64,000 nt of DNA from Shinella zoogloeoides (GTDB lineage: Bacteria > Pseudomonadota > Alphaproteobacteria > Rhizobiales > Rhizobiaceae): positions 372,001 to 436,000 of the forward strand of contig NZ_CP132313.1 in the NCBI RefSeq assembly GCF_030733845.1. Direction: 5' to 3'. The stretch's first letter is position 1. Each line of letters begins with the position of its first letter. A program made the position numbers and the translations under genes. This document shows positions 18,943-26,982 of the stretch, piece by piece. The notes beneath the pieces are model-generated. The model had not been told where the DNA came from, did not search any database, and saw only the letters and a program-made list of their open reading frames with translations.

Positions 18943-19533
18943 ATGTGCAACGATTATCGCCTGATGGTCGATCTGGCCTCGGTCATCGAGGAATTCGCGC
19001 ACTTGAAGATCAAAATCCGGTTTCCCGAAGGGCGTCCCAATATCGAGGCGCGCGAGGACATCAAGATCACTGATACAGGACCGATTGTCCGAACCGTCGA
19101 GGGCGAGCGCGGCGCCGGCGAACTGGTCCAGCGGCGGTGGAGCTGGCCAAGCCCGACCAGAAAGCCGGTTTATAATTTTCGCTCTGAAGGCCGAGAGTTC
19201 ACATCCAACCGCTGCCTCATCGTCGCCGACGGTTTTTATGAGTTCACGGCCCCGGCTGACCCAAAAAAGAAGCGCAAGGACAAGTGGCTGTTCCGCAAGG
19301 TCGGCGAGCCCATATTTGCCATTGCCGGCATATGGCGTGAAACAGAGGACATCGGCGAGGCTTACACGATGCTGACGATGGAACCGGGGCCGGACATCGC
19401 ACCCTATCATGACCGCCAGATCGTCATCCTCGAGCGCGACAGCTGGGCCGATTGGCTCGACCCTTCGGTGTCTGCCAAACCACTGATCAAGCCCCTTCCG
19501 GCCGGATCCCTCTCGGTGGAGCAGATCGGCTGA
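18943..19533 (+). CDS. SRAP-domain protein (YedK/HMCES type), abasic-site shield
   Basis: A 196-residue SRAP protein. The invariant Cys2 follows the initiator Met (MCNDYRL) and becomes N-terminal after Met removal. Other expected residues are Asn78 (YNFRSE), Glu100 (GFYEF) and His156 (PYHDRQ). These proteins form a thiazolidine cross-link with abasic sites in single-stranded DNA and protect them from error-prone processing. GGAGG immediately upstream supports the ATG at 18943. It follows dinB by 92 bases, and the next ORF overlaps its stop (TGATG). Confidence 0.95.
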   Translation: MCNDYRLMVDLASVIEEFAHLKIKIRFPEGRPNIEAREDIKITDTGPIVRTVEGERGAGELVQRRWSWPSPTRKPVYNFRSEGREFTSNRCLIVADGFYEFTAPADPKKKRKDKWLFRKVGEPIFAIAGIWRETEDIGEAYTMLTMEPGPDIAPYHDRQIVILERDSWADWLDPSVSAKPLIKPLPAGSLSVEQIG

Positions 19534-19790
19534 TGCGCTTCTCCTTTCCTCACAGCCATGCATTTCCGAGCGGTGAAGTCCGGATCGAGGATGCCGAAGC
19601 AACCGAAGGAAACTGCGTGGTGGAATTTAGTGACGGCGTCGCGATGCTCGGAGACTGGCATCCGGACGGCGATGCCATTGTTCTCGATATCCCATCCTAT
19701 CGTACCGCCAGGGGAGCGGATGTCGAAGCCCGGCGCTGGCGATTGGTCCAAGACCAACAGGGCCGCTGGCGCTCGAAACTCTGCCCTTGA
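19533..19790 (+). CDS. Conserved small protein coupled to the SRAP gene
   Basis: An 85-residue protein beginning MRFSFPHSHAFPSGEVRIED at the ATG that overlaps the SRAP stop by one base. It reads as mostly beta strands (NCVVEFSDGVAMLGDW, AIVLDIPSYR) and ends RWRSKLCP. I do not recognise the family. Tight coupling to the SRAP gene suggests a linked function. The upstream open frame (from 19452) lies inside the SRAP gene and is not used. A strong terminator follows at 19851. Confidence 0.65.
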   Translation: MRFSFPHSHAFPSGEVRIEDAEATEGNCVVEFSDGVAMLGDWHPDGDAIVLDIPSYRTARGADVEARRWRLVQDQQGRWRSKLCP

Positions 19791-19850
19791 ACTGGATCGA
19801 CCGCTTTTCACTGGAGCCTGGGCCTATTTGCCTCGAGGCGCGGCGAGAGA

Positions 19851-19888
19851 CGAAAGGCCCGAGCATCCGCCGGGCCTTTCGCCTTTTT
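19851..19888 (+). terminator. Rho-independent terminator after the repair genes
   Basis: CGAAAGGCCCG at 19851-19861 pairs perfectly with CGGGCCTTTCG at 19871-19881 around a 9-base loop, followed by T5 at 19884-19888. It ends the SRAP transcript. Confidence 0.85.
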
Positions 19889-20007
19889 GGCTGCCGTTGG
19901 CTGAAGCAAACACACACACTCCGACGACAGCCCACCCCCGGATGAGCCATCCTACATCCATGACCTGTTGACGCTTTAAACTTTGACGTACCCTGTGCTC
20001 GGTGCGC

Positions 20008-20033
20008 GGAACATTCCCGGGATTTTCACGGTT
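20008..20033 (+). promoter_or_regulatory. EcfG-type general-stress promoter
   Basis: GGAAC at 20008-20012, a 19-base spacer and TT at 20032-20033 (in CGGTT). It lies 24 bases before the ATG of the small acidic protein at 20057. Confidence 0.65.
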
Positions 20034-20056
20034 GGTCGACGTGAAAGGAGCAAAAC

Positions 20057-20239
20057 ATGACCGACGATCCAAAAGACCCGAAAAGACCTCAGGACATCCC
20101 GCCGGGAGAGACGCCGGATTCGCTACCGGATCTTCCCGAGCGCCCGATTGAAGAGCCCGGGCCGGATGTTGTCCCGGAGGAAGCCCCCGATATCACGCCG
20201 GTCCCAGAGGAGGACGTCCCGACAAAGATGGGGAAGTAG
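20057..20239 (+). CDS. Small acidic proline-rich protein
   Basis: A 60-residue protein beginning MTDDPKDPKRPQDIPPGETP, almost entirely Pro, Asp and Glu, with no hydrophobic core, so it is probably disordered. AAAGGAG at 20044-20050 gives a strong ribosome binding site. An EcfG-type promoter stands just upstream, so it is probably made under general stress. I do not know its function. Confidence 0.7.
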   Translation: MTDDPKDPKRPQDIPPGETPDSLPDLPERPIEEPGPDVVPEEAPDITPVPEEDVPTKMGK

Positions 20240-20332
20240 GTTGCCTGCGCAGGCTGCACAAATTTCCTCGATCTGAAGGGAACCACTCGCCCGAGTGGCA
20301 TTTATCGGCCCGGTTAGACGGGGAATTATGAA

Positions 20333-20581
20333 ATGCTTTCTGTGGCTTGGGACAACGCACTCGCGATCCTCCTTCCCGGTATGCCCCGGGCAATCGAGAT
20401 CAAAGATCCACGGAACGCGATGTTCGTGCTGGCGGAAAGATGGCCGGTGACCTACGGCCGCGCGTTTCAGCGGGCACTCGCATTTTGCGCCAAGGCACTC
20501 GAGGGCAAATGCTCGCCGTCCAGAGCGCGGTTGGCGTTCCTCGCGGCGGCGCGAGAAGCGGACGTCGCGGTCGTTCGCTAA
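20333..20581 (+). CDS. DUF982 family small protein
   Basis: An 82-residue protein with the DUF982 pattern: WP-x-x-x-G-x-x-x-x-x-A (ERWPVTYGRAFQRALAFC), then a central C-x-K-A-L-E-G and a final ARLAFLAAAREADVAV. This is one of four DUF982 genes in the window (also near 51456, 52201 and 59184). Function is unknown; the family is abundant in rhizobia. A weak stress-promoter match (GGAAC 20279-20283, N18, TT 20302-20303, lacking the usual G before TT) lies upstream. Confidence 0.75.
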   Translation: MLSVAWDNALAILLPGMPRAIEIKDPRNAMFVLAERWPVTYGRAFQRALAFCAKALEGKCSPSRARLAFLAAAREADVAVVR

Positions 20582-20669
20582 GGGTTCGCCACCGCACGGC
20601 TCGTGCGTGCCTGTCATGGAACGAATGCGCCGTTCTCGGCATTTCGCCGCCATACGATGTTGGCTCGTC

Positions 20670-20698
20670 GCCCCGCTACCGAAGCGGGGCGTCTTTTT
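20670..20698 (+). terminator. Rho-independent terminator
   Basis: GCCCCGC at 20670-20676 pairs with GCGGGGC at 20684-20690, followed by T5 at 20694-20698. It lies after the DUF982 gene and before the next start at 20720. Confidence 0.75.
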
Positions 20699-20719
20699 GG
20701 AGCCCAACAGGAGGTCGCC

Positions 20720-20977
20720 ATGAATGTCAGAATTCCTTCGCCGCAACAGCCGACAACCGATCCTGATGTCACGCTGGAATGCGAGCACGCGGTTGACGGC
20801 GCAGTGCGTGAGATCGTCGATCATGCCATCGTCGCCGGTTGGCCGCCCGAAGTGGCATTTGAGGCAATCAAACGCGCTGCCGAACGTCAGGCGGCGGCCT
20901 ATCGCGAAGATCCAGATCCGGCAGACGACCCGGCCGAAGCTCGCGCGCCGACCGGCTTTTCGCTAGCACCGTTCTAA
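20720..20977 (+). CDS. Small helical protein of unknown function
   Basis: An 85-residue protein starting MNVRIPSPQQPTTDPD at 20720, chosen because AGGAGG lies 6-11 bases upstream. The middle is a long helix (GAVREIVDHAIVAGWPPEVAFEAIKRAAERQAA) broken here at WPPE, with an acidic Asp/Pro-rich C-terminus. It ends 9 bases before xthA and may be co-transcribed with it. I do not recognise the family. Confidence 0.6.
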   Translation: MNVRIPSPQQPTTDPDVTLECEHAVDGAVREIVDHAIVAGWPPEVAFEAIKRAAERQAAAYREDPDPADDPAEARAPTGFSLAPF

Positions 20978-20986
20978 TGGTCGTCG

Positions 20987-21769
20987 ATGAAGATCGCGAC
21001 CTACAACGTCAACGGGGTCAACGGACGCCTCGCCGTGCTGCTTCGATGGCTGAAGGAGGATTCCCCTGACGTCGTATGCCTTCAGGAACTGAAATCACCG
21101 AACGATCGGTTCCCACGCGCAGAACTTGAGCGCGCCGGATATGGCGCGGTCTGGCACGGCCAGAAAAGCTGGAATGGTGTCGCGATTCTCGCCAAAGGCC
21201 TTGTTCCCCTCCTGACGCGGCGCGGCCTGCCGGGCGATCCCGACGATACGCACAGTCGCTATATCGAGGCCGCGGTCGACGGCCTTCTAGTCGGTTGCCT
21301 CTATCTTCCGAACGGCAACCCCGCGCCCGGCGCCAAATTCGATTACAAGCTTCGCTGGTTTCAGCGGCTTCACGCCTATGCCGGCGAGCTCATCGATCTC
21401 GACGTTCCCGCCCTGCTGGTTGGCGACTATAACGTCGTGCCGACGGACCTGGATGTCTATGCGCCGGAGCGTTGGCGCGACGATGCACTGTTTCGCCCGG
21501 AGGTTCGCAAGGCCTATGCCGAACTGGTTTCGCAAGGCTGGACCGATGCCATCCGCCATCTCCATCCCGACGAGCGGATCTATACGTTCTGGAAATATTG
21601 GCGCCATGCCTTCGAACGCGACGCGGGCCTGCGGATCGACCACTTCCTGCTCAGTCCCGCTGTCGCCCCCTGGCTGCGTTCGGCGAGCGTGCGGCGCCGG
21701 CCGCGCGGCTGGGATCACACCAGCGACCACGCACCAGTCATGATCGAAATCGAGTCGCCATCGGATTGA
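20987..21769 (+). CDS. xthA: Exodeoxyribonuclease III family AP endonuclease
   Basis: A 260-residue enzyme of the endonuclease/exonuclease/phosphatase fold. Metal and catalytic motifs are NVNGVNGR near residue 8, CLQELK with the metal-binding Glu34, WNGVAILAKG, GDYNVVPTDLDVY near 147, and the terminal SDHAPVM with the catalytic His. It cuts DNA at abasic sites and has 3'-5' exonuclease activity. It belongs to the repair block and ends 2 bases from the end of the convergent HARP-like gene. Confidence 0.95.
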   Translation: MKIATYNVNGVNGRLAVLLRWLKEDSPDVVCLQELKSPNDRFPRAELERAGYGAVWHGQKSWNGVAILAKGLVPLLTRRGLPGDPDDTHSRYIEAAVDGLLVGCLYLPNGNPAPGAKFDYKLRWFQRLHAYAGELIDLDVPALLVGDYNVVPTDLDVYAPERWRDDALFRPEVRKAYAELVSQGWTDAIRHLHPDERIYTFWKYWRHAFERDAGLRIDHFLLSPAVAPWLRSASVRRRPRGWDHTSDHAPVMIEIESPSD

Positions 21770-21771
21770 TC

Positions 21772-22668
21772 TCAGGCTGAAGCGCGTTGCCCACTCCTGC
21801 GCTCGCGCGACCGCGCAGCCCGCCGCGCGTCGCGTAGTTCCTCGATGGTCGGAAACCACCAGCCACGCTGGCGCTCGTCATCCTGAGGTGCGGACTTCGA
21901 CGGCCACGTCTGTACGAGTTCTTCCAGCGACGGAACGCGCCACGATCCCCAGACCTGGTCATCGGAGATGTCGGGATAGAGATCGGCGACCTCCTCATGC
22001 TCGACCAACTCACCGGTGATGTCGCTGACGACGATGATGCCATAGGCGGCAGTGGCGACGGGCCGGTTCAGCGGCGGCAGGTCGCCCGCCGGAAGGGGAA
22101 TGCGCCGACGCCGGCGCTCGGCCGTGCGACGACGGGCGTTCCGTTCGTCCTCGGTGCCCTTTCGCGCTTCGGCGCGCTTGCGGCGCTCGTCCGGCTCACA
22201 GCGCTGGGCCTCGGCCTCGATCGCCTGCCAGTGATGAACAAGCTCATCGTAAGACGCGAAGGGAATGCGCCACACCTTGTTGTCACCGTCCCACCGCGCG
22301 AACGGCACCTGCCGGATTTCCTCGACCAGCTTTCGCGAGTAGGGCGTTCTGATGCGAAACCCGTCCTTGTCGACACTCAGATATGGGCTGAGGATCGGCT
22401 CGAAGGCGAAGGCGTCCCTGCCCTTTTCTTCTGCAAACGGATCGGCGCGGGATTCTTCCTTAGCTTTCCAGCGGTCGAAGCGCCGCAGGGCTGTCTTTCC
22501 AGGGACGAGCCAAGCTTTGCGCCGATCGCTCCAACGGGCACGGGGAAATTCCTGCCGGAAACGCTGGACCGTCATCCGGTCGAACGGAAACGAGACGGCG
22601 ACATGCTCGTCGCCGTCATCGTCGGTCATGGTCCCAGGTTCGGAATCGTCGCCCATGCCTTCATCCAA
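21772..22668 (-). CDS. Protein with two tandem HARP-like repeats
   Basis: A 298-residue soluble protein. Two internal repeats are visible: residues about 25-68, with FPFDRMTVQRFRQEFPRARW then KAWLVP, and about 100-150, with TPYSRKLVEEIRQVPFARWD then NKVWRIPF. The shared pattern (aromatic-Tyr/Phe, Ile/Phe-Arg-x-x-Pro, ARW, K-x-W-x-x-P) resembles the HARP domain of SMARCAL1-type annealing helicases. A basic Arg-rich linker (near 165-195) and an acidic C-terminal part follow. No helicase domain is present. Its place between xthA and Ku suggests DNA binding in repair; the assignment is by eye. Confidence 0.55.
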   Translation of the reverse strand: MDEGMGDDSEPGTMTDDDGDEHVAVSFPFDRMTVQRFRQEFPRARWSDRRKAWLVPGKTALRRFDRWKAKEESRADPFAEEKGRDAFAFEPILSPYLSVDKDGFRIRTPYSRKLVEEIRQVPFARWDGDNKVWRIPFASYDELVHHWQAIEAEAQRCEPDERRKRAEARKGTEDERNARRRTAERRRRRIPLPAGDLPPLNRPVATAAYGIIVVSDITGELVEHEEVADLYPDISDDQVWGSWRVPSLEELVQTWPSKSAPQDDERQRGWWFPTIEELRDARRAARSRERRSGQRASA

Positions 22669-22680
22669 TGGAACAACGGC

Positions 22681-22863
22681 TCAGTGCTTGGTATGCCTGT
22701 CGCCGCGGTCGCCCTCGCCCGGTTTGGCCTCGGTTTGTGCCTTGTGACGGCGATCAGCGGAAAGCGACTTCCCGACATCGACGCTTTCCTTGAACTGGCC
22801 TTTTTCGTCCCGGCGGACATAGCGCTTGTCGGTTCCGGTATCGATGGTCTCACGCTTCGTCAT
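22681..22863 (-). CDS. Small basic protein next to Ku
   Basis: A 60-residue hydrophilic protein beginning MTKRETIDTGTDKRYVRRDE and containing QFKESVDVGKSLSADRR. The ATG at 22863 is preceded by AAGGAAG; an in-frame start at 22953 has no such site. Proteins of this type are common in rhizobia near stress and Ku genes. It has no membrane or catalytic motif. It lies 12 bases upstream of the HARP-like gene on the same strand and is divergent from Ku, so it probably shares the HARP-like transcript. Confidence 0.7.
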   Translation of the reverse strand: MTKRETIDTGTDKRYVRRDEKGQFKESVDVGKSLSADRRHKAQTEAKPGEGDRGDRHTKH

Positions 22864-23004
22864 GACATTCTTCCTTTCGGTTACGGTTTCGGAAGAACGC
22901 ACGATCTCATCAAAAAGATGCAGCGAATCAAAGGCATATTCCAGACTCGCCATAGTGGAGCAGAGACGCGTCTAAGTTATTGATTTTTGATTCATTTTCG
23001 AATC

Positions 23005-23030
23005 GGAACAAATTCGCAAGTGATTCGCTT
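23005..23030 (+). promoter_or_regulatory. Possible EcfG-type promoter of the first Ku gene (weak)
   Basis: GGAAC at 23005-23009, a 19-base spacer and TT at 23029-23030, 37 bases before the Ku ATG. The usual G before TT is missing (CGCTTG), so this is weaker than the other sites. An inverted repeat GATTC/GAATC sits immediately upstream. Confidence 0.35.
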
Positions 23031-23066
23031 GACTCGCTTTGGTTGCGTCGGTTCGGGAGTTTCGAG

Positions 23067-23972
23067 ATGGCCGGTCATCGTGCCCAATGGAAGGGTTTCA
23101 TCAAGTTCGGCGAGGTGAGTTGCGGGGTCGGGCTCTACACAGCCGCCAGCACCTCCGAGCGCATCTCGTTCCATACGATTAACAAGAAGACCGGCAATCG
23201 CGTCAACCGCGTCTTCGTCGACAGTGACACGGGCAAGGACGTCGAACGCGAGGACCAGACCAAGGGCTTCGAGATCGAGAACGGCCAATACCTCATGATC
23301 GATCCCGAGGAAGTTGCCGCCACTGTCCCTGAAAGCAATAAAACGCTCATGGTCGAAGCCTTCATCGCCTGCTCCGATGTCGACGACGTCTATTTTGACA
23401 AGCCCTACTATCTCGTCCCGACCGACCGCGTGTCCTCCGACGCTTTCACGGCGCTGCGCGATGCCATGGAAAAATCCCAGGTCGCCGCCGTAGCGCGCAC
23501 CGTCCTCTTCCGCCGGATGCGCACCGTACTGATCCGCACGCACGGCAAAGGTCTGATCGCCACAACCATGCAATATGACTACGAGGTTCGCTCGTCGGAG
23601 AAGGCGTTCGAGGAGGTTCCGAAGCTGCGCATCAAGGGCGAGATGCTGGATCTCGCCAAGCATATCATCGCCACCAAGAAAGGAACCTTTGATCCGGCCG
23701 CGTTCGACGACCGCTACGAGGCGGCCGTCGCTGAGCTGGTGAAGGCGAAGGCCGAGGGCAAGGCCCTGCCGAAGCGCAAGGAGGTCAAGGTCTCGAAACC
23801 GGACGACCTGCTGGCGGCGCTGCGCGAAAGCGCCAAGATGCTGAAAGCCGGTGACGACAAGCCGAAGCGCTCAGCCGCCAATGCCAACAAGGGCGCCGGC
23901 CGTAAGCCGGCGGCGCGCGCGCCTGCCTCGAAGTCGAGCCGTAACGCGGCTGCGCAGCGCAAAGCCGGTTGA
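23067..23972 (+). CDS. ku: Ku protein, DNA-end binding (first copy)
   Basis: A 301-residue Ku. I start at ATG 23067 (MAGHRAQWKGFIKFGEVSCG); the frame extends to 22980 without a ribosome binding site. Landmarks are the N-terminal W-x-G-x-I/L-K-F-G, ISFHTINKKTGNRV, the K-G-F-E-I-E-N-G-Q-Y stretch, YFDKPYYLVP and the LIRTHGKGLIATTMQYDYEV strand region. The long C-terminal tail (about residue 255 on) is Lys/Ala-rich and may contact DNA or ligase. Ku homodimers bind double-strand ends and recruit LigD in non-homologous end joining. The second Ku gene follows after 11 bases. Confidence 0.96.
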   Translation: MAGHRAQWKGFIKFGEVSCGVGLYTAASTSERISFHTINKKTGNRVNRVFVDSDTGKDVEREDQTKGFEIENGQYLMIDPEEVAATVPESNKTLMVEAFIACSDVDDVYFDKPYYLVPTDRVSSDAFTALRDAMEKSQVAAVARTVLFRRMRTVLIRTHGKGLIATTMQYDYEVRSSEKAFEEVPKLRIKGEMLDLAKHIIATKKGTFDPAAFDDRYEAAVAELVKAKAEGKALPKRKEVKVSKPDDLLAALRESAKMLKAGDDKPKRSAANANKGAGRKPAARAPASKSSRNAAAQRKAG

Positions 23973-23983
23973 GGAGAGAGACG

Positions 23984-24796
23984 ATGGCGCCCCGCCCTTA
24001 TTGGAAAGGCTATCTCAAGCTCTCGCTCGTGACCTGCCCGGTCTCGATGTCGCCGGCGACGTCCGAAAGCGAGAAGGTGCGGTTCCATACCCTCAACAAG
24101 GAGACGGGCAACCGGGTTGTCTCGCAATATGTCGATGCGGTCACCCGCAAGCCTGTCAAGGACGAGGACGAGATGAAGGGCTACGCCCGCGGCGAGAACG
24201 ACTATGTGCTTCTCACCGACGATGAACTGGATGCGGTCGCGCTCGACACCGTCAAGACGATCGATATCGAGAAATTCGTGGCGCGCGACAGTATCGAATG
24301 GATTTATCTGGAGAAGCCGCATTACCTCGTCCCGGACGATCCTGTCGGACACGAGGCCTTCGCCGTCATCCGTGACGCCATGTCCGCTGACAAGGTGTTC
24401 GGCATATCCAAGCTTGTGATTGGCCGGCGCGAGCGGGCTGTTGTGCTCGAACCGCGCGGTGAGGGAATCGTGCTCTGGACGTTGCGCTTCGGCGACGAGG
24501 TGCGGCCGGAAGAATCCTATTTCGAGGACATCGACGATAAGGCGGACCCCGAGCTTATCCCCCTGGTGCAGAAGTTCATCAAGCAGCACACCAAGGAGTG
24601 GTCGCCGGACATGGTGTCCGATCCCGTGCAGGAGGCGCTGCTGGACATGATCGCCAAAAAGAAGAAGGCGCTGAAACCGTCGCGCAAAGGCAAAGCCAAA
24701 GGCGAGGAGCGACCGTCGGGCGGCAACGTCATCGACATCATGGATGCACTTCGCAAGAGCCTCGCTGCCGGCGAAAAAGGCAAGCGCGCATCCTGA
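23984..24796 (+). CDS. ku: Ku protein, DNA-end binding (second copy)
   Basis: A 270-residue Ku paralogue beginning MAPRPYWKGYLKLSLVTCPV; the ATG at 23984 follows GGAGAGAG, and five upstream codons overlap the end of the first Ku gene. Conserved segments are VRFHTLNKETGNRV, KGYARGENDYVLL, YLEKPHYLVPDD and VLEPRGEGIVLWTLRFGDEV. The C-terminus is lysine-rich (KKKKALKPSRKGKAKG). Two adjacent Ku genes could form a heterodimer, unlike the usual bacterial homodimer. Confidence 0.96.
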   Translation: MAPRPYWKGYLKLSLVTCPVSMSPATSESEKVRFHTLNKETGNRVVSQYVDAVTRKPVKDEDEMKGYARGENDYVLLTDDELDAVALDTVKTIDIEKFVARDSIEWIYLEKPHYLVPDDPVGHEAFAVIRDAMSADKVFGISKLVIGRRERAVVLEPRGEGIVLWTLRFGDEVRPEESYFEDIDDKADPELIPLVQKFIKQHTKEWSPDMVSDPVQEALLDMIAKKKKALKPSRKGKAKGEERPSGGNVIDIMDALRKSLAAGEKGKRAS

Positions 24797-24849
24797 AAAT
24801 CGTCACGCAAGCGACCTATGTTCGGACCCTCCAGATGTGATGGACATCG

Positions 24850-25893
24850 ATGAAACGAAAGCGCCAATCCGCCATTCCCCTTTACGATGAGTCCCGCGAG
24901 ACGCTTCAGTCGCGCCCGGTTCGCAGGCGCGACCCCGAGCAGCCGAGCCTGCCCCTCGACCCGATGCCCGATCGTATCGAGCCCTGTCTCGCCCTGCTCC
25001 GGCCAACGCCACCTGTGGGACCGGACTGGCTCTACGAACTCAAATGGGACGGCTATCGCCTGGCGATCCATATCGAGCCGAAAGGCGTTCGCATCATCAC
25101 GCGCGGCGGACACGACTGGACCCATCGGTTTCCGGCAATCGCTGATGCCGCCAAGAAGCTCGGGGTGGGGTCGGCCATCCTCGATGGCGAAGCAGTGGTT
25201 CTCAACAAGGAAGGGCATTCGGATTTCGGGGCGCTGCAGCGGTCGCTTGGCGGGCGCGGCGGCAAGCGCGCCTCGACCGAAGCGGTCTTCTTTGCCTTCG
25301 ACCTCCTCTATTTCGACGGATACGATTTGACCAGGACCGAGCTTGCCGTCCGCCGTCATCTGCTCGCGGACTTTCTCGACGGAACGATTGGCGCGGTCCA
25401 GCTCTCGGAAGAAGCCGCTGGTGACGGGGCGAAGCTACTGGCAAACGCCTGCAGAATGGGCCTCGAAGGCATCATCGCCAAACATCGTGATCGTCCCTAT
25501 CGATCCGGCCGAACCGGCGACTGGATCAAGATCAAATGCGTCCAAAGCGAAAGCTTCATGATCGTCGGCTACGAGCAATCGGACGCTGCGCGCGGCGGCA
25601 TCGGAAGCCTGTTGCTGGCAGCACGCGAGGGCGACGGCTGGGTGTCGGTCGGCTCGGTCGGCACAGGGTTCAAAACCGCCGACGCGGAATACCTGCGCAA
25701 GACACTCGACAAGTTGAAGACCAAAAGGCCCGTCGTGCCGCTGAAGGGCAAGAACTACGTCTTCGCCCAGCCGACTCTCATCGCCGAGATCGAGTTTCGC
25801 GGCTGGACGGACGACGGAAATCTGCGCCACGCCTCCTACAAGGGACTACGCGAAATTCAGGACAATGCCGCGGTGTTCGAGATCAGGGACTAG
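24850..25893 (+). CDS. ATP-dependent DNA ligase, LigD-type ligase domain only
   Basis: A 347-residue ligase. The nucleophilic Lys65 is in ELKWDGYR. Further nucleotidyltransferase motifs are ILDGEAVVLN, FFAFDLLYFDGYDL, GLEGIIAKHRDRPY (motif IV) and DWIKIKC (motif V). The OB domain follows (EFRGWTDDGNLRHASYKGLR). It has neither the phosphoesterase nor the primase-polymerase domain of full LigD. It follows the two Ku genes by 53 bases on the same strand, so it is their likely partner in end sealing. Confidence 0.94.
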   Translation: MKRKRQSAIPLYDESRETLQSRPVRRRDPEQPSLPLDPMPDRIEPCLALLRPTPPVGPDWLYELKWDGYRLAIHIEPKGVRIITRGGHDWTHRFPAIADAAKKLGVGSAILDGEAVVLNKEGHSDFGALQRSLGGRGGKRASTEAVFFAFDLLYFDGYDLTRTELAVRRHLLADFLDGTIGAVQLSEEAAGDGAKLLANACRMGLEGIIAKHRDRPYRSGRTGDWIKIKCVQSESFMIVGYEQSDAARGGIGSLLLAAREGDGWVSVGSVGTGFKTADAEYLRKTLDKLKTKRPVVPLKGKNYVFAQPTLIAEIEFRGWTDDGNLRHASYKGLREIQDNAAVFEIRD

Positions 25894-25998
25894 CTGGCCG
25901 GTGGATAGGGCGCGTGATCCTTTCGGGGCGCCTTCTCACCCCGACGCCGCAGCACACGAGCTGCGGTGACAATCGGCACCAACGGGTGATCGGAGCAA

Positions 25999-26562
25999 TT
26001 ATGTCGAACCGTCGACGTGCTCAAGCTCGAAAAAGAACCGCCGATCGTCATGCCTCATTACCATCACTCCCATGAGATGCTTGTCGTCGATCCTTCGGAA
26101 ATGATCCACGATCGGCTGCTCATCGTAGACCATGGCGGCGCTCGCAAGGCCGTCGAAGGCAAGCATTCTGACAGAAGCGACAGGACCATTCGCGCGCAGC
26201 CGGCGCTCCAGATAGGAGAACAGGTTTCGTGCGATGCGCGTCCGGCCGAACTTGTGAAAGCGGAGCGCCAACCGAAGGGGTATTCGCCTCGGATCGATCG
26301 CGATCAGACGGCACTCTCCCGACCGGAATAGTAAGGCGTCCGCTCGCATCTGCGGGGTAAACCGCTTGCCGAACCAGCCGAGATTCTCCAGCACGCCGTC
26401 GAACGGATGGTCCGACGGGATGCCCCGCCCTTTCCATAGGCCGACGAGGTCGTGCTGCTCGATCGGCGGCAGCCGCCGAAATCTCTCAAGTGCCGTTTGC
26501 TGGTTTTCCAACGACTCACCTGTCCTCTTGGTGCCGCCCGCGCGGTTCGATACCACCGACAC
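25999..26562 (-). CDS. GXWXG/DUF4334 family protein
   Basis: A 187-residue protein with the N-terminal GXWXG motif (LVGLWKGRG, then ENLGWFGKRF) and a C-terminal DUF4334 part (AMVYDEQPIVDHFRRIDDKH, LMGVMVMRHDDRRFFFELEH). The biochemical role of this family is unknown. The start shown is a GTG 9 bases after the DUF4112 stop, so it is probably the third gene of the ligD-DUF4112 transcript. An internal start about 17 codons later (TTG) is possible. Confidence 0.75.
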   Translation of the reverse strand: MSVVSNRAGGTKRTGESLENQQTALERFRRLPPIEQHDLVGLWKGRGIPSDHPFDGVLENLGWFGKRFTPQMRADALLFRSGECRLIAIDPRRIPLRLALRFHKFGRTRIARNLFSYLERRLRANGPVASVRMLAFDGLASAAMVYDEQPIVDHFRRIDDKHLMGVMVMRHDDRRFFFELEHVDGST

Positions 26563-26571
26563 TGACGGATT

Positions 26572-26982
26572 CTAGTGGTCGAGGTCGGCATGATCGAGGC
26601 CGAAGTGATCCAGCACGAGTTGCAGGTTTCGGCGGTTGGACTTGAAATAGACGTCGAAGACATCGCCCAGCACCGGGACGCTTCCCGCCACCGTGTCGAA
26701 GCCAACATTGACAAGCATCTTGAAGAGCGTCTCCTTCGGCACACCGAGGCGGCGCGCCTCGTTGACGATGAAGAGGCTGACCGCGGCGGCGCCGAAATCG
26801 CCAATACCCGGGACCAGGCCCAAAACCGAGTCCGCGCCGAGCGAGAAGCGGGTGCCGGGAATCCGCAGCGCCGTGTCCATCAACCTGGCCAGACCGCGTA
26901 TCCGGCGCAGACGCAGCAGCTGATCGACCGGAATGTCGTGTTGCCTGCCGGTTCGCGGTCCCCTGCCCTGTCTCGCACTCAT
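26572..26982 (-). CDS. DUF4112 small membrane-associated protein
   Basis: A 136-residue protein with the DUF4112 pattern: [21 protein letters not shown], then [20 protein letters not shown] and a second [19 protein letters not shown]. The two glycine-proline hydrophobic stretches may be membrane re-entrant. Its function is unknown. Its ATG overlaps the ligD stop by 4 bases (26979-26982), so it is translated with LigD. Confidence 0.85.
   Translation of the reverse strand: MSARQGRGPRTGRQHDIPVDQLLRLRRIRGLARLMDTALRIPGTRFSLGADSVLGLVPGIGDFGAAAVSLFIVNEARRLGVPKETLFKMLVNVGFDTVAGSVPVLGDVFDVYFKSNRRNLQLVLDHFGLDHADLDH

Noticed and set aside
20279..20303. GGAAC-N18-TT before the first DUF982 gene
   Set aside because: The spacing fits but the TT is part of CATTTA without the preceding G, so I mention it only as a weak match in the gene entry.
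22980..23066. Longer N-terminus for the first Ku protein starting at 22980
   Set aside because: There is no ribosome binding site, the added residues do not look like Ku, and a possible promoter at 23005 lies inside it.
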